64,000 nt of DNA from Streptomyces venezuelae (GCF_008642275.1 NZ_CP029189.1:3574501-3638500), one strand, 5' to 3'; positions 53,986 to 62,301 are shown, counted from the stretch's first letter. Program-made: numbers and translations. The notes: generated by a model not told the origin, from the sequence alone.

Positions 53986-53999
53986 GTTTCACGTGAAAC
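53986..53999. promoter_or_regulatory. parS site
   Basis: Perfect GTTTCACGTGAAAC, flanked T and A as in the 16-bp consensus, in the gap upstream of both the CoA ligase and (downstream of) the sigma-factor gene. Confidence 0.93.
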
Positions 54000-54017
54000 A
54001 TCCCCGGACGTCCTCAC

Positions 54018-54031
54018 GTTTCACGTGAAAC
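54018..54031. promoter_or_regulatory. parS site, second of a close pair
   Basis: Perfect GTTTCACGTGAAAC 32 bp from the previous copy, just past the stop of the sigma-factor gene. Confidence 0.93.
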
Positions 54032-54041
54032 ACCGGCCGTC

Positions 54042-54575
54042 TCACCGGACCGGCAGGAGCTCCGGGTCCTCGCGGAGCTTGCCGAGCGCACGGGAGACCG
54101 CGCTCTTGACCGTGCCGACCGAGACCCCGAGCAGCTCCGCCGTCTGCGCCTCGCTCAGATCCTCGTAGTACCGCAGGACGACCATGGCCCGCTGCCGGTC
54201 GGGCAGCCGGGTCACCGCGCGCCACATCGCGTCCCGCAGGGCCTGCGCCTCGGCGGGGTCGCAGGCCGGTACCGCCTCGGTCTCCGGAAGCTCGTCGCAT
54301 ACGAACTCGTCGACCTTGCGCTTGCGCCACTGGGAGGTACGGGTGTTGACGAGGGTCCGACGGACATAGCCGTCCAGGGCGCGGTGGTCCTCGATCCGGT
54401 CCCAGGCCACGTACGTCTTCGCGAGGGCCGTCTGGAGCAGGTCCTCCGCGTCGCACGAGTTGGCGGTGAGGGAGCGCGCGGTGCGCATCAGGACCGTGCC
54501 GCGGGTCCGTACGTACGCCGAGAACGACGGGTACGGCGTCGGATTCGAGGCGAGCGTGCACACAGGCGTGGTCAT
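54042..54575 (-). CDS. ECF (SigE-family) RNA polymerase sigma factor
   Basis: 177 residues. Region 2: FSAYVRTRGTVLMRTARSLT with DAEDLLQTALAKTYVAWDRI; region 4: RLPDRQRAMVVLRYYEDLSEAQTAELLGVSVGT and VKSAVSRALGKLR. It belongs to the actinobacterial SigE-type ECF group. No anti-sigma gene is adjacent. Whether it regulates the neighbouring lipid genes is not shown. Confidence 0.92.
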   Translation of the reverse strand: MTTPVCTLASNPTPYPSFSAYVRTRGTVLMRTARSLTANSCDAEDLLQTALAKTYVAWDRIEDHRALDGYVRRTLVNTRTSQWRKRKVDEFVCDELPETEAVPACDPAEAQALRDAMWRAVTRLPDRQRAMVVLRYYEDLSEAQTAELLGVSVGTVKSAVSRALGKLREDPELLPVR

Positions 54576-54634
54576 GTCTCCACGCTAGGAGCGCCCACTC
54601 CCCGTGGGATCGGCCGCAGGTGCCGAAGGTGGAT

Positions 54635-54681
54635 CCACCTCAGGTTGTAGAAACGGGTCTTCCTCTACCCCCTGAAGGTGG
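54635..54681 (-). terminator. hairpin at the end of the steroid-type operon
   Basis: CCACCTCAGG and CCTGAAGGTGG with an inner GTAGA/TCTAC pair. Located 28 nt past the Ltp2-like stop. Confidence 0.6.
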
Positions 54682-54709
54682 AGGGGGCGGGGGCGGGGAG
54701 TCCCGGATC

Positions 54710-55876
54710 TCAGCCGTCGGCGCCGAGGATCAGACCAGAGGTCGGAACCCCGGTACCGGCCGTGACGAGAGCATGCGCCGCCCCCGCGACCTGGTTGACG
54801 GAGGTACCGCGCAGCTGGCGGACGGCCTCGGCGATGCCGTTCATCCCGTGCAGGTACGCCTCCCCGAGCTGGCCGCCGTGGGTGTTGAGCGGCAGCGCGT
54901 CCGCGGCCACGAAATCCGCGGCCTCGCCCGGCCCGCAGAAACCGAACTCCTCCAGTTGCATCAGCACGAAGGGGGTGAAGTGGTCGTAGAGGATGCCGAC
55001 GTCGATGTCCGAGGGCCGCAGTCCACTGGTCCGCCACAGCTGGCGGGCGACGACGTCCATCTCCGGCAGCCCGGTGAGGTCGTCACGGTAGAAGGAGGTC
55101 ATGCCCTCCTGGCGTCGCCCGGCGCCCTGCGCCGCCGCGGTGATCACGGCGGGTGTGTGTCTCAGGCTCCGGGCGCGCTCGGTCGTGGTGACGACGACGG
55201 CCTGCCCGCCGTCCGTCTCCTGGCAGCAGTCCAGCAGCCGCAGCGGCTCCACGATCCAGCGCGAGGCGGCGTGGTCGGCGAGGGTGATGGGCTTGCCGTG
55301 GAAGTAGGCGGCGGGGTTGTTCGCGGCGTGCCGGCGGTCGGTGACCGCCACGTGGCCGAACGCCTCGGGGGTGAGGTTGTAGGTGTGCAGGTAGCGCTGG
55401 GCGGTCATGGCCACCCAGGAGGCGGGGGTCAGCAGCCCCCAGGGAAGCGACCAGCCGAGCGCCGCCCCCTCCGCCGAGGGCTCCCGCTGCTGGACCCCGG
55501 ATCCGAAGCGGCGCCCGGAGCGCTCGTTGAAGGCCCGGTAGCAGACGACGACCTCCGCGACCCCGGTGGCCACGGCGAGGGCCGCCTGCTGGACGGTGGC
55601 GCAGGCCGCGCCCCCGCCGTAGTGGATACGGGAGAAGAAGGACAGGTCACCGATGCCCGCCGCCTGGGCGACGGTGATCTCTGGACTGGTGTCCATGGTG
55701 AAGGTGACCATGCCGTCGACATCGGCGGGGGTGAGTCCGGCGTCGTCGAGGGCGGCGTGCACGGCCTCGACGGCGAGCTTGAGCTCGCTGCGGCCGGAGT
55801 CCTTGGAGAACTCGGTCGCTCCGATGCCTGCGATGGCGGCACGGCCGCCGAGCTCGTCGCGGGTGCGGACGCTCAT
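54710..55876 (-). CDS. Ltp2-like thiolase-fold lipid-transfer protein / retro-aldolase
   Basis: 388 residues: AAIAGIGATEFSKDSGRSEL, ALDDAGLTPADVDGMVTFT and GGGAACATVQQAALAVATGVA of the thiolase-like SCP-x family. The C-terminal block is NTHGGQLGEAYLHGMNG, with AADALPLNTHGG; the usual second thiolase cysteine is missing, as in Ltp2. In Mycobacterium, Ltp2 cleaves the last carbon-carbon bond of the shortened steroid side chain together with the DUF35 domain of ChsH2. Last gene of the five-gene operon; stop overlaps nothing downstream. Confidence 0.9.
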   Translation of the reverse strand: MSVRTRDELGGRAAIAGIGATEFSKDSGRSELKLAVEAVHAALDDAGLTPADVDGMVTFTMDTSPEITVAQAAGIGDLSFFSRIHYGGGAACATVQQAALAVATGVAEVVVCYRAFNERSGRRFGSGVQQREPSAEGAALGWSLPWGLLTPASWVAMTAQRYLHTYNLTPEAFGHVAVTDRRHAANNPAAYFHGKPITLADHAASRWIVEPLRLLDCCQETDGGQAVVVTTTERARSLRHTPAVITAAAQGAGRRQEGMTSFYRDDLTGLPEMDVVARQLWRTSGLRPSDIDVGILYDHFTPFVLMQLEEFGFCGPGEAADFVAADALPLNTHGGQLGEAYLHGMNGIAEAVRQLRGTSVNQVAGAAHALVTAGTGVPTSGLILGADG

Positions 55877-56271
55877 GCCGGCACCTCCGCGGTGACCGTT
55901 CCGGTGACGTGGTGGCCGATGCCGTTGGCGCCGACGACCCGGATCTCGATGGTGGTCGCGGCGGCGACGGCCCCGGAGACCGCGGTGACGGTGCCGGTGA
56001 GGGTCATCGTGTCGCCCGGATGGTTGGGGGCGCCGAGGCGGATGGCCACCTTGCGCAGGACGGCCCGCGGGCCGAGGTGGTCGGTGACGTACCGGCCGAC
56101 CAGGCCGTTCGTCGTCAGGATGTTCATGAAGATGTCCGGGGAGCCCTTCTCCTGCGCGAGGGCCGCGTCATGGTGCACGTCCTGGTAGTCGCGGGAGGCG
56201 ATGGCCCCCGCGACGATCAGCGTGCGGGTCACCGGTATCTCCAGCGGTGGCAGCGTGTCGCCGACGTTCAT
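55873..56271 (-). CDS. MaoC-type enoyl-CoA hydratase subunit (ChsH1-like)
   Basis: 132 residues, single hot-dog fold: LPPLEIPVTRTLIVAGAIASRDYQDVHHD (hydratase Asp/His motif RDYQDVHHD), DIFMNILTTNGLVGRYVTDH, and HHVTGTVTAEVP. In the mycobacterial igr operon ChsH1 pairs with ChsH2 to hydrate the side-chain enoyl-CoA. ATGA overlaps with both neighbours. Confidence 0.9.
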   Translation of the reverse strand: MNVGDTLPPLEIPVTRTLIVAGAIASRDYQDVHHDAALAQEKGSPDIFMNILTTNGLVGRYVTDHLGPRAVLRKVAIRLGAPNHPGDTMTLTGTVTAVSGAVAAATTIEIRVVGANGIGHHVTGTVTAEVPA

Positions 56272-57326
56272 GCCTGTTCTCCCTCGGCCGTCGAAGCGAA
56301 TGCGGGTGAGGCGGCGATGGTGGCCCCCAGCTCGGCCAACAGCTCGCTGCCGCAGCCCAGATAGGCGTCCAGTTGGCGTCCCCACAGGAAGTGCCGGTGG
56401 ACGGGGTGGTCCAGGTCGGCGCCCATGCCGCCGTGCAGGTGCTGGCCCGCGTGCACGACCCGCTTGCCTGCCTCCGAAGCCCACCAGGCGGCCGTCAGCG
56501 CGTGCTCGTGGGCCGGAAGGCCCTGGTCGATGCGCCAGGCCGCCTCGTACGTGGTGACCCGGATCGCCTCGGTGTCCATGTACGCGTCGGCAGCGCGCAG
56601 CATGACCCCCTGGTTGGTGGAGAGCGGCCGGCCGAACTGCTCCCGGGTGGAGGTGTACTCCACCGCGCGGGCGAGAGAGCCCGCGCAGACGCCTGCCTGG
56701 AGTCCGGCGAAGGCGGTGCGGGCGGCGGCGAGTGTGTCCTCGTAGGCACCGTCGGAGCCAAGGCGTTCTCCCTCGGCCGCGGTCAGCGTCAGCCGACCCG
56801 CCGCCCAGGGGGCGGTGGTCTCCACCGGGGAGGCCAGCACACCGGGCGCGTCGGTCCGTACGAGCCACAGCGCCCGGTCCGCGTCCGGGACCAGTACGTG
56901 CGTGGCGTCGCGCAGCCACGGCACGGCGGGTGCGGTCCCGGTGAGGCGGCCGCCCTCGGCGGTCATCCGGCCGCGCGCCGGGAACGCGCCGGTGGCGACC
57001 GCCTCGCCCGTGCCGAGGGCGGGCAGCAGGCGGGCGCGCTGCTCGGGGCTGCCGTGCGCGGCGACGGGCAGGACTCCGTACACGCAGGTGGCGGCGTAGG
57101 GGACCTGGGCGGTGGCGCGGCCCTGTTCCTCCAGCAGCAGGACCAGCCCGAGCAGGCCGACCTCCTCGACCGCGGTGGTGAGTCCGGCCGTGGTCAGGGC
57201 CTTCCACAGCTCGGCGTCGCTGCCGGCGCCGGCTTCGGCGAGGCGTTCGTGGGTGGCGAGATCGGAGAAGATGCGGGCGGCGAGACCGGCCGCGGCGGCC
57301 TGCTCCTCGGTGGGGTGGAAGTCCAT
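56268..57326 (-). CDS. acyl-CoA dehydrogenase subunit (ChsE1/FadE28-like)
   Basis: 352 residues, short for an acyl-CoA dehydrogenase, typical of heteromeric (alpha2beta2) steroid enzymes. N-terminal DFHPTEEQAAAAGLAARIF, middle LGLVLLLEEQGRATAQVPYAA, and the FAD-binding C-terminal region GSLARAVEYTSTREQFGRPLSTNQGV with HLHGGMGADLDHPVHRHFLWGR. Probably inactive alone; it should pair with the other dehydrogenase of the operon. The start overlaps the preceding stop (TGATG). Confidence 0.9.
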   Translation of the reverse strand: MDFHPTEEQAAAAGLAARIFSDLATHERLAEAGAGSDAELWKALTTAGLTTAVEEVGLLGLVLLLEEQGRATAQVPYAATCVYGVLPVAAHGSPEQRARLLPALGTGEAVATGAFPARGRMTAEGGRLTGTAPAVPWLRDATHVLVPDADRALWLVRTDAPGVLASPVETTAPWAAGRLTLTAAEGERLGSDGAYEDTLAAARTAFAGLQAGVCAGSLARAVEYTSTREQFGRPLSTNQGVMLRAADAYMDTEAIRVTTYEAAWRIDQGLPAHEHALTAAWWASEAGKRVVHAGQHLHGGMGADLDHPVHRHFLWGRQLDAYLGCGSELLAELGATIAASPAFASTAEGEQA

Positions 57327-58300
57327 CAGCCCTCGCTCCCGCAGAAGACGGGGAGTTCGAGGCCGGCGTCGACGCGCAGGAACTCCAGCTGGACGGGGAG
57401 GCCGATGCGCACCTTGTCGTAGGGCACCCCGGTGATGTTGCTGATCATCCGGACTCCTTCGGCGAGCTCGACGAGTGCGACCGCGTAGGGCGGGTCGAAG
57501 GCCGGGAAGGGCGGGTGGTGCATGACGACGTAGCTGAACACCGTGCCGGCGCCGGAGGCCTCGACCGTGTCCCAGTCAGGGCTCGCGCAGGCGTTGCAGC
57601 CGGGGAGCCACGGGAAGCGGAGGGCGGCGCAGGAGGTGCAGCGCTGGATGAGCAGCTTGTGGTCGCGCACCCCGTCCCAGAATCCCTGGTTGTCGCGGTT
57701 GACCACCGGACGGGGGCGCTGGGAGGGGGGCCGCTGCGCGGACGGCCGCTTCGCCGGCTTGGCAGGGGGCGCGTACTTGAGGATGCGGAAGCGGTGGGTG
57801 CCGGCGAGCTCTCCGTCCGCCCGGACGTCCATGCGGGTGGTCACGAAGTGGCCGGTGCCCAGTCTGGTCGTCTTGCGGGGCGACACGGTCTCGATGACGG
57901 CGTCGAAGGTGATCGCGGCTCCGGGGCGCAGGGGGCGTTGGTACTCCTGCTCGCAGTCGGTGGCGACCACGGAGGTGAAGCCGGCGCCGTCGAGGAGCGT
58001 GAGGAGCTCGTCGTAGGCGGAGGAGCGGTCCGTGTGGCCGGAGAGACCGCCCATGGTCCAGGCCTGGAGCATGGTGGGCGGCGCGACGGCGTCCGGGCCG
58101 GTGTAGGCGGGGTTGGTGTCGCCCATCGCCTCGCACCAGTGGCGGATCATCGACTCGTTGACGAGGTCCTTGCCCCGGCCCGCGGTGGCGGCGGGCTGCC
58201 CCTCGAAGGCCGCCAGCAGCGTGTGGAACCGGGCTGCCTCCTCGGCTCCGGCACCCCCCGCGTTCACGTCGTCCACGTGCGCGTCCGCATCCGCCGTCAT
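57326..58300 (-). CDS. ChsH2-like hydratase: MaoC plus DUF35 (OB-fold zinc) fusion
   Basis: 324 residues. The N-terminal MaoC-like half includes RHWCEAMGDTNPAYTG and APPTMLQAWTMGG. A Pro/Arg/Ser/Gln linker (about 183-203) leads to a DUF35 half with the zinc-ribbon cysteines LIQRCTSCAALRF and PGCNACASPDW, and the OB-fold GAGTVFSYVVMHHPPF. This domain order is that of mycobacterial ChsH2, whose DUF35 part docks Ltp2. ATGA overlap with the upstream dehydrogenase. Confidence 0.92.
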   Translation of the reverse strand: MTADADAHVDDVNAGGAGAEEAARFHTLLAAFEGQPAATAGRGKDLVNESMIRHWCEAMGDTNPAYTGPDAVAPPTMLQAWTMGGLSGHTDRSSAYDELLTLLDGAGFTSVVATDCEQEYQRPLRPGAAITFDAVIETVSPRKTTRLGTGHFVTTRMDVRADGELAGTHRFRILKYAPPAKPAKRPSAQRPPSQRPRPVVNRDNQGFWDGVRDHKLLIQRCTSCAALRFPWLPGCNACASPDWDTVEASGAGTVFSYVVMHHPPFPAFDPPYAVALVELAEGVRMISNITGVPYDKVRIGLPVQLEFLRVDAGLELPVFCGSEG

Positions 58301-59448
58301 CGCTTCCTCCCCTTCATGCCGAGCCGCATCATGGCGACGATCTCCCTCTGGACCTCGCTGACCCCGCCGCCGAAGGTGTTGATCTGGGCGGCCCGGTTCA
58401 TCCGTTCGAGCTCGCCGCACGCGAAGGCCCCCGGCCCGCGGATCAGGGCCTCCTCGCCCACCACCTCCTGGCACATCCGGTACACCTCGACGGCGGACTC
58501 GGTGCCGAGGAACTTCACGCCGCTCGCGTCACCGGGGGCTAGGGAGCCGCTGCCCACGTCTTGGACGAGACGCCAGTTGAGGAGGCGTACGGCGGCCAGG
58601 CGTGCGTGTGCCTCGGCGAGGCGGGACTGCACCCAGGGGAGATCGGCGGGCCGGTCGCCGGTGACCGGGTCGGGGGTGCGGGCGTGGTCGAGCGCGTAGG
58701 TGTAGAAGTCCTCGGCCTGCATCCCTATGGCGGCGAGGGCGACCCGCTCGTGGTTGAGCTGGTTGGTGATCAGACCCCAGCCGCCGTGCTCGGGACCGAC
58801 GAGGTGGCCGGTGGGCACCCGGACGGAGTCGTAGTACGTCGCCGTGGTGGTGAGCCCGCCGACGGTGTCGATCGGGGTCCAGGAAAAGCCCGGGGTGTCG
58901 GTGGGCACCAGGATGATCGAGATGCCCTTGTGCTTGGGGGCTTCGGGGTCCGTACGGCAGGCGAGCCAGATCCAGTCCGCGTTCTGGGCATTGGAGGTGA
59001 AGATCTTCTGCCCGTCGATCAACCAGTCGGATCCTTCGCGGACCGCGCGGGTGCGCAGGGCGGCGAGGTCGGTGCCGGCCTCGGGCTCGGAGTAGCCGAT
59101 GGCGAAGACGATGTCGCCCGTGAGGATCCGGGGGAGGAAGAAGTCCTTCTGCTCCTCCGTCCCGTACTTCATCAGGGTCGGGCCGACGGTGTTGAGCGTG
59201 ACCATGGAGACCGGTGCACCGGCCCGGTAGGCCTCGTCGAAGAAGACGAACTGCTCGTCGGCGCCGCGACCCTGGCCTCCGTATGCGACGGGCCAGCCGA
59301 GGCCGAGGAGTCCGTCGGCGCCGATGCGGCGCAGGAGTTCGCGCTGGTGGGCCGGATCGTCGGGGAGGCCGTCCGGCAGCAGGTCCTTGAAGTAGGCGCG
59401 CAGTTCGGCACGGAGGCGCAACTGGCCTTGGGTCGGGGCGAGGTGCAC
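58297..59448 (-). CDS. acyl-CoA dehydrogenase (ChsE2/FadE29-like)
   Basis: 383 residues from a GTG. LRAELRAYFKDLLPDGLP, GLGWPVAYGGQGRGADEQFVFFDE, the FAD/substrate block GYSEPEAGTDLAALRTRAV, SNAQNADWIWLACRTDP and a C-terminal INTFGGGVSEVQREIVAMMRLG. First gene of the operon; it would form the heterotetrameric dehydrogenase with the 352-residue subunit. The promoter and a palindrome lie within 100 nt upstream. Confidence 0.9.
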   Translation of the reverse strand: MHLAPTQGQLRLRAELRAYFKDLLPDGLPDDPAHQRELLRRIGADGLLGLGWPVAYGGQGRGADEQFVFFDEAYRAGAPVSMVTLNTVGPTLMKYGTEEQKDFFLPRILTGDIVFAIGYSEPEAGTDLAALRTRAVREGSDWLIDGQKIFTSNAQNADWIWLACRTDPEAPKHKGISIILVPTDTPGFSWTPIDTVGGLTTTATYYDSVRVPTGHLVGPEHGGWGLITNQLNHERVALAAIGMQAEDFYTYALDHARTPDPVTGDRPADLPWVQSRLAEAHARLAAVRLLNWRLVQDVGSGSLAPGDASGVKFLGTESAVEVYRMCQEVVGEEALIRGPGAFACGELERMNRAAQINTFGGGVSEVQREIVAMMRLGMKGRKR

Positions 59449-59483
59449 GGCGCTGGCCTCCCGGCATCACATCATCGAGGAAA

Positions 59484-59519
59484 CCTGACTGTCCGTCAGA
59501 TATACCTGTGGTGTCAAGG
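59484..59519 (-). promoter_or_regulatory. promoter/operator of the steroid-type operon
   Basis: On the minus strand TTGACA (a consensus -35, near 59517) is followed by the palindrome CTGACGGACAGTCAG (about 59486-59500), which would overlap the -10 region. TetR-type repressors of lipid-degradation genes commonly use such CTGAC...GTCAG operators; the specific repressor is not in the window. Confidence 0.5.
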
Positions 59520-59612
59520 TCGGGGGACACGCGCGAGGGCGCCCGCGCTACCGGACCCCAGCCGGTCCGGTCGCACGGGCGCCCTCAGGAATCGGGGCGG
59601 CTCAGGCCGCGA

Positions 59613-59924
59613 TTACCACCAAGGGACGAAATTGACCGCGACGGTCGAGTTGGACTGGTTGATCGCGGTGAAGGCGGAGCCGTTCACCTGAGCGGTGCTG
59701 TTCTGGTTGGACGCACCGGAGCCGGTGGCCACCTGCTGCGACGTGGACGAGTTGCCGTTGTTGTCGCCGCCCACGCCGCTGCCGATGACGCTGGCGACGC
59801 TCGCATTCGATCCGTCGTTCGCGAAGGAGCCGTTGTCTGCCGACGCCACCCCGCCGAAGAGAGCGGCGGCGAGGGGGAGCGCGGCGACGGCGGCGATGAC
59901 GCGGGCGGTACGGATGCTTGCCAT
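59613..59924 (-). CDS. small secreted Asn/Ser/Gly-rich protein
   Basis: 103 residues; ATG with GGAGG 8 nt upstream. Signal peptide IRTARVIAAVAALPLAAALFGGVASA. The 75-residue mature part is a low-complexity series of Asn/Ser/Gly/Gln/Thr (DNGSFANDGSNASVAS, NQNSTAQVNGSAFTAINQSN) ending VNFVPWW. No Cys. The spaced beta-prone polar repeats resemble fibre- or amyloid-forming surface proteins (inference); it is neither a chaplin nor a rodlin by sequence. Confidence 0.78.
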   Translation of the reverse strand: MASIRTARVIAAVAALPLAAALFGGVASADNGSFANDGSNASVASVIGSGVGGDNNGNSSTSQQVATGSGASNQNSTAQVNGSAFTAINQSNSTVAVNFVPWW

Positions 59925-60524
59925 GTCTTGATCCTCCAGAAAACCGAAGTGGGACTCTTTCCAAGGCAGTTGGCCGACCGCCTCGGACGTTCGTTCCATG
60001 TGGTGACGACGTCGCGAGACCAGAGTTGCCCACCGAATCCCCGGCGAACCACCCCGGAGTCCCCGATTCCCCCGCAAGTATGACCAACATCGGATAAACC
60101 TGATTCACGCCCCCGAAGCCCCAGATCAGCGCCCTGGAAGCAGCTGAACCCCACGCCACACAAGGGATGAAGCGTTCCGTCAGACTGCCTGTCCCGGACA
60201 TGCCGAAGAGGCCGCACCGTCCGGGAACCCCACCGTCTCCCGGGCCTGCGGCCCTGCAATGCCAAGCTTCACGCCCCCTGCGCGCCCCGGCGCGAGCCGG
60301 GGTGATCCATCCGTGCCCCGCCCTGGGGCACCCACGTAGCGCGATCCACGGTCACGACCGACCGGGCTCCAGCGCCTTCTACCGGGCCTGCTGTTGCTGC
60401 TCTCGTGCGTGCTGCGGTGTCTGCTCTCGTTCTTGCTCCTGCCCGGCGGCTACGTGCACACCTGCGGGCCGGGTCCTGCGACTGCCCTGCGCTCTCATGG
60501 ACTGCCTGTACGGGACCTGCGGAG
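59925..60524. other. 600-nt gap without a gene
   Basis: Frames here are incidental GC-rich readings with no ribosome site or codon pattern. The part next to 59924 must hold the promoter and leader of the secreted-protein gene; an AT-richer stretch at about 60078-60110 is the best candidate. Confidence 0.5.
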
Positions 60525-60989
60525 CTACGCGGCGAGCGCGAGCGCGTCCCGGACACCACCGGCGGCGACCGCGGGTCCTGCGGCTTCGGCGCCGGGCGCC
60601 GCGGCGGCGGCAGGTACTGCGGCGGGCGCTGCGGACGAGGTCCGGGCGTGGGAGGCGGTCGTGGCACCAGCACCGGCACCAGCACCGGCACCCATGGCCG
60701 CGGCGGTGGTGGAACGTCGTACCGAAGGGGTCTTGCCGTGCGCCTCGGCGTGGATGCGCTGCTTGATGGTCGGCGGCAGCGAACCTCCCCGCATCATCGC
60801 CCGCCAGGTCCGCCGGGCCGCGACGGCCGGCCGGCGCACGGCGGTGGCCGCGGCGCCTTCGGCGGCGGGGGCAGGGGCGGGGGCGGCCGCCGCAGCGGGC
60901 TTCACCGTGATACCGAAGCCGGAGAGGATGGCCACCAGGGCGGCGAGGACGGAAGTCCAGATCGACGTGAGGATGCTGCGCTGGGTCAT
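60525..60989 (-). CDS. DUF6344-like membrane-anchored protein
   Basis: 154 residues. One hydrophobic segment (about 7-27, SILTSIWTSVLAALVAILSG), then an Ala/Pro/Gly-rich protein around a conserved island LPPTIKQRIHAEAHGKTPSVR that I associate with the streptomycete DUF6344 group. Start at the ATG; the upstream ribosome site is modest (GAGG). Function unknown. Confidence 0.68.
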   Translation of the reverse strand: MTQRSILTSIWTSVLAALVAILSGFGITVKPAAAAAPAPAPAAEGAAATAVRRPAVAARRTWRAMMRGGSLPPTIKQRIHAEAHGKTPSVRRSTTAAAMGAGAGAGAGATTASHARTSSAAPAAVPAAAAAPGAEAAGPAVAAGGVRDALALAA

Positions 60990-61323
60990 GACGAGGTGCC
61001 TCGATTCACGATGTTCGGACGGGCGGATCTGAATACATTCGTCATGATGTGGCCGCAACCGCACCAGCCCCACGACCCGCGCCGATCTTCCGACAAACAC
61101 CACCCGGACAGCCCAAGGACGTCACTCAGGCCTCCGTCCGCCTGCCCGGAACCCGTCGGAAAACCTGCCCCGGAACCCGCCCTGACCTGGGCATTCACGC
61201 CAGCACGCAGCCAACGGACCGGCAAGCCGGGAATCCCGGCACCGGCCTTGCCCCGCCGGAGTAGGCACGTACCGGAGGCCTGCTGCGGGAAAGGGGGGGG
61301 CGAACTCACGGCGCGGAGAGCAG

Positions 61324-61360
61324 AACGGCCCCTGACCAGAGATCGTGGTCAGGGGCCGTT
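61324..61360 (-). terminator. terminator downstream of tRNA-Ser(UGA) locus
   Basis: AACGGCCCCTGACCA and TGGTCAGGGGCCGTT form a perfect 15-bp stem with a 7-nt loop. The rest of 60990-61366 has no gene. Confidence 0.8.
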
Positions 61361-61366
61361 CAACTG

Positions 61367-61451
61367 CGGTGGGTGTGGGATTTGAACCCACGGTGACTCG
61401 CGCCACGACGGTTTTCAAGACCGTTCACCTCGGCTACGCGGCCAAGTCCGC
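61367..61451 (-). tRNA. tRNA-Ser(UGA)-like, 5' half damaged; probable attachment site
   Basis: From the anticodon stem to the 3' end (61424 down to 61367) the sequence is a perfect serine tRNA: stem ACGGT/ACCGT, loop CTTGAAA, long variable arm, T-arm GTGGG/CCCAC, acceptor ACCCACC. The 5' side keeps a D-arm-like stretch, but the acceptor strand would be GCGGACT, pairing with only about three of seven bases, and the D-loop GG is changed. It therefore cannot fold as a normal tRNA. This is what remains where an element entered the gene; an intact copy should lie at the other end of the element, beyond 64000. Confidence 0.55.
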
Positions 61452-61741
61452 CCTCCCCCGCCCCACCTGCGGCGGAGCCGTTAACGCCTTCTGATCGCGA
61501 TCCTGACGCGGGAGCCATGGTCCACGTAGGGTCCACTGGCTGCTGCCTGCCCGCTCCCAAGAGAATCTTCTGATCCGAAGGCTCGGGCACAGCCCCACGG
61601 GAGGCTCCACCAGCCTCGTGTCTCGTTCGCTCACGCCAGCGGTCACGCGCCTCTGCGCGCTGTCGCTGCCGTCGATCGTCAGACCAACCAGGCATTCTTC
61701 ATGCAGACTTCGGCGACTCAGGACGCATTGTCAGTAGCGCG

Positions 61742-62287
61742 GTGGATGATGGCCCTGTGACGGAAACACCCCCTACTCCCGACCCTGCCCAACCCCCCAA
61801 TGCAGACCACGCCTGGAAGGCGCTGGGCCTGGTCATAGATTGGATCAAGCACGCCGAAGCCAAAGCAGCTGCCACCCTTGCTGCCACGGGCGTCACCGGT
61901 GGCGTGCTCTACAACCTCGTGAAGGATGTATCCAGTCCTTCCACATGGTTGATCTTGAGCTCCATGCTGTGCGCGCTCGCAGTCGTGGGTGCCGGCGCGT
62001 GCGCCAGCTTGGTGCTGTGGCCTCGCCTCAACATGAAGGAAGAGCCGACAAGCCTGTTGTACTTCCACCACATCGCTCGCGGGCACACAGCCAGCGATAG
62101 TTATGCCGCTTCGCTAATCGCCCTAACTCAGGACGCCGAGTCCCTCGTTGCGGAGATCGCCAAGCAGGGTTGGGCCAACGCAAAGGTCGCCCGCAAGAAG
62201 TACATGTGGGGCGGCATAGCCGTCTACATTCTCCTATTCGCCCTTACCACTCTCTCCATCACCGCCGCCCTCCGAGTCATCGACTAA
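61742..62287 (+). CDS. Pycsar effector, membrane type (PycTM, DUF5706-like)
   Basis: 181 residues from GTG 61742 (GTG 61757 also possible; neither has a strong ribosome site). N-terminal helix DWIKHAEAKAAATLAATGVTGGVL (split: HAEAKAAATL is the family signature), membrane helices about 42-60, 68-93 and 154-177, with LWPRLN and LLYFHHIA between. Pycsar TM effectors bind cCMP or cUMP and disrupt the host membrane during phage infection. The cyclase gene follows 14 nt downstream. Confidence 0.85.
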   Translation: MDDGPVTETPPTPDPAQPPNADHAWKALGLVIDWIKHAEAKAAATLAATGVTGGVLYNLVKDVSSPSTWLILSSMLCALAVVGAGACASLVLWPRLNMKEEPTSLLYFHHIARGHTASDSYAASLIALTQDAESLVAEIAKQGWANAKVARKKYMWGGIAVYILLFALTTLSITAALRVID

Positions 62288-62301
62288 ACCTGGAGGAACC
62301 C

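Noticed and set aside
60269..60691. Pro/Arg-rich frame opposite and downstream of the DUF6344-like gene
   Set aside because: Shadow of that gene with no start signal.
61742..62287. Alternative reading of the membrane protein as a generic SLATT-type effector
   Set aside because: The adjacent cyclase and the HAEAKAAATL/LLYFHHIA pattern fit PycTM better; SLATT remains a weaker alternative.
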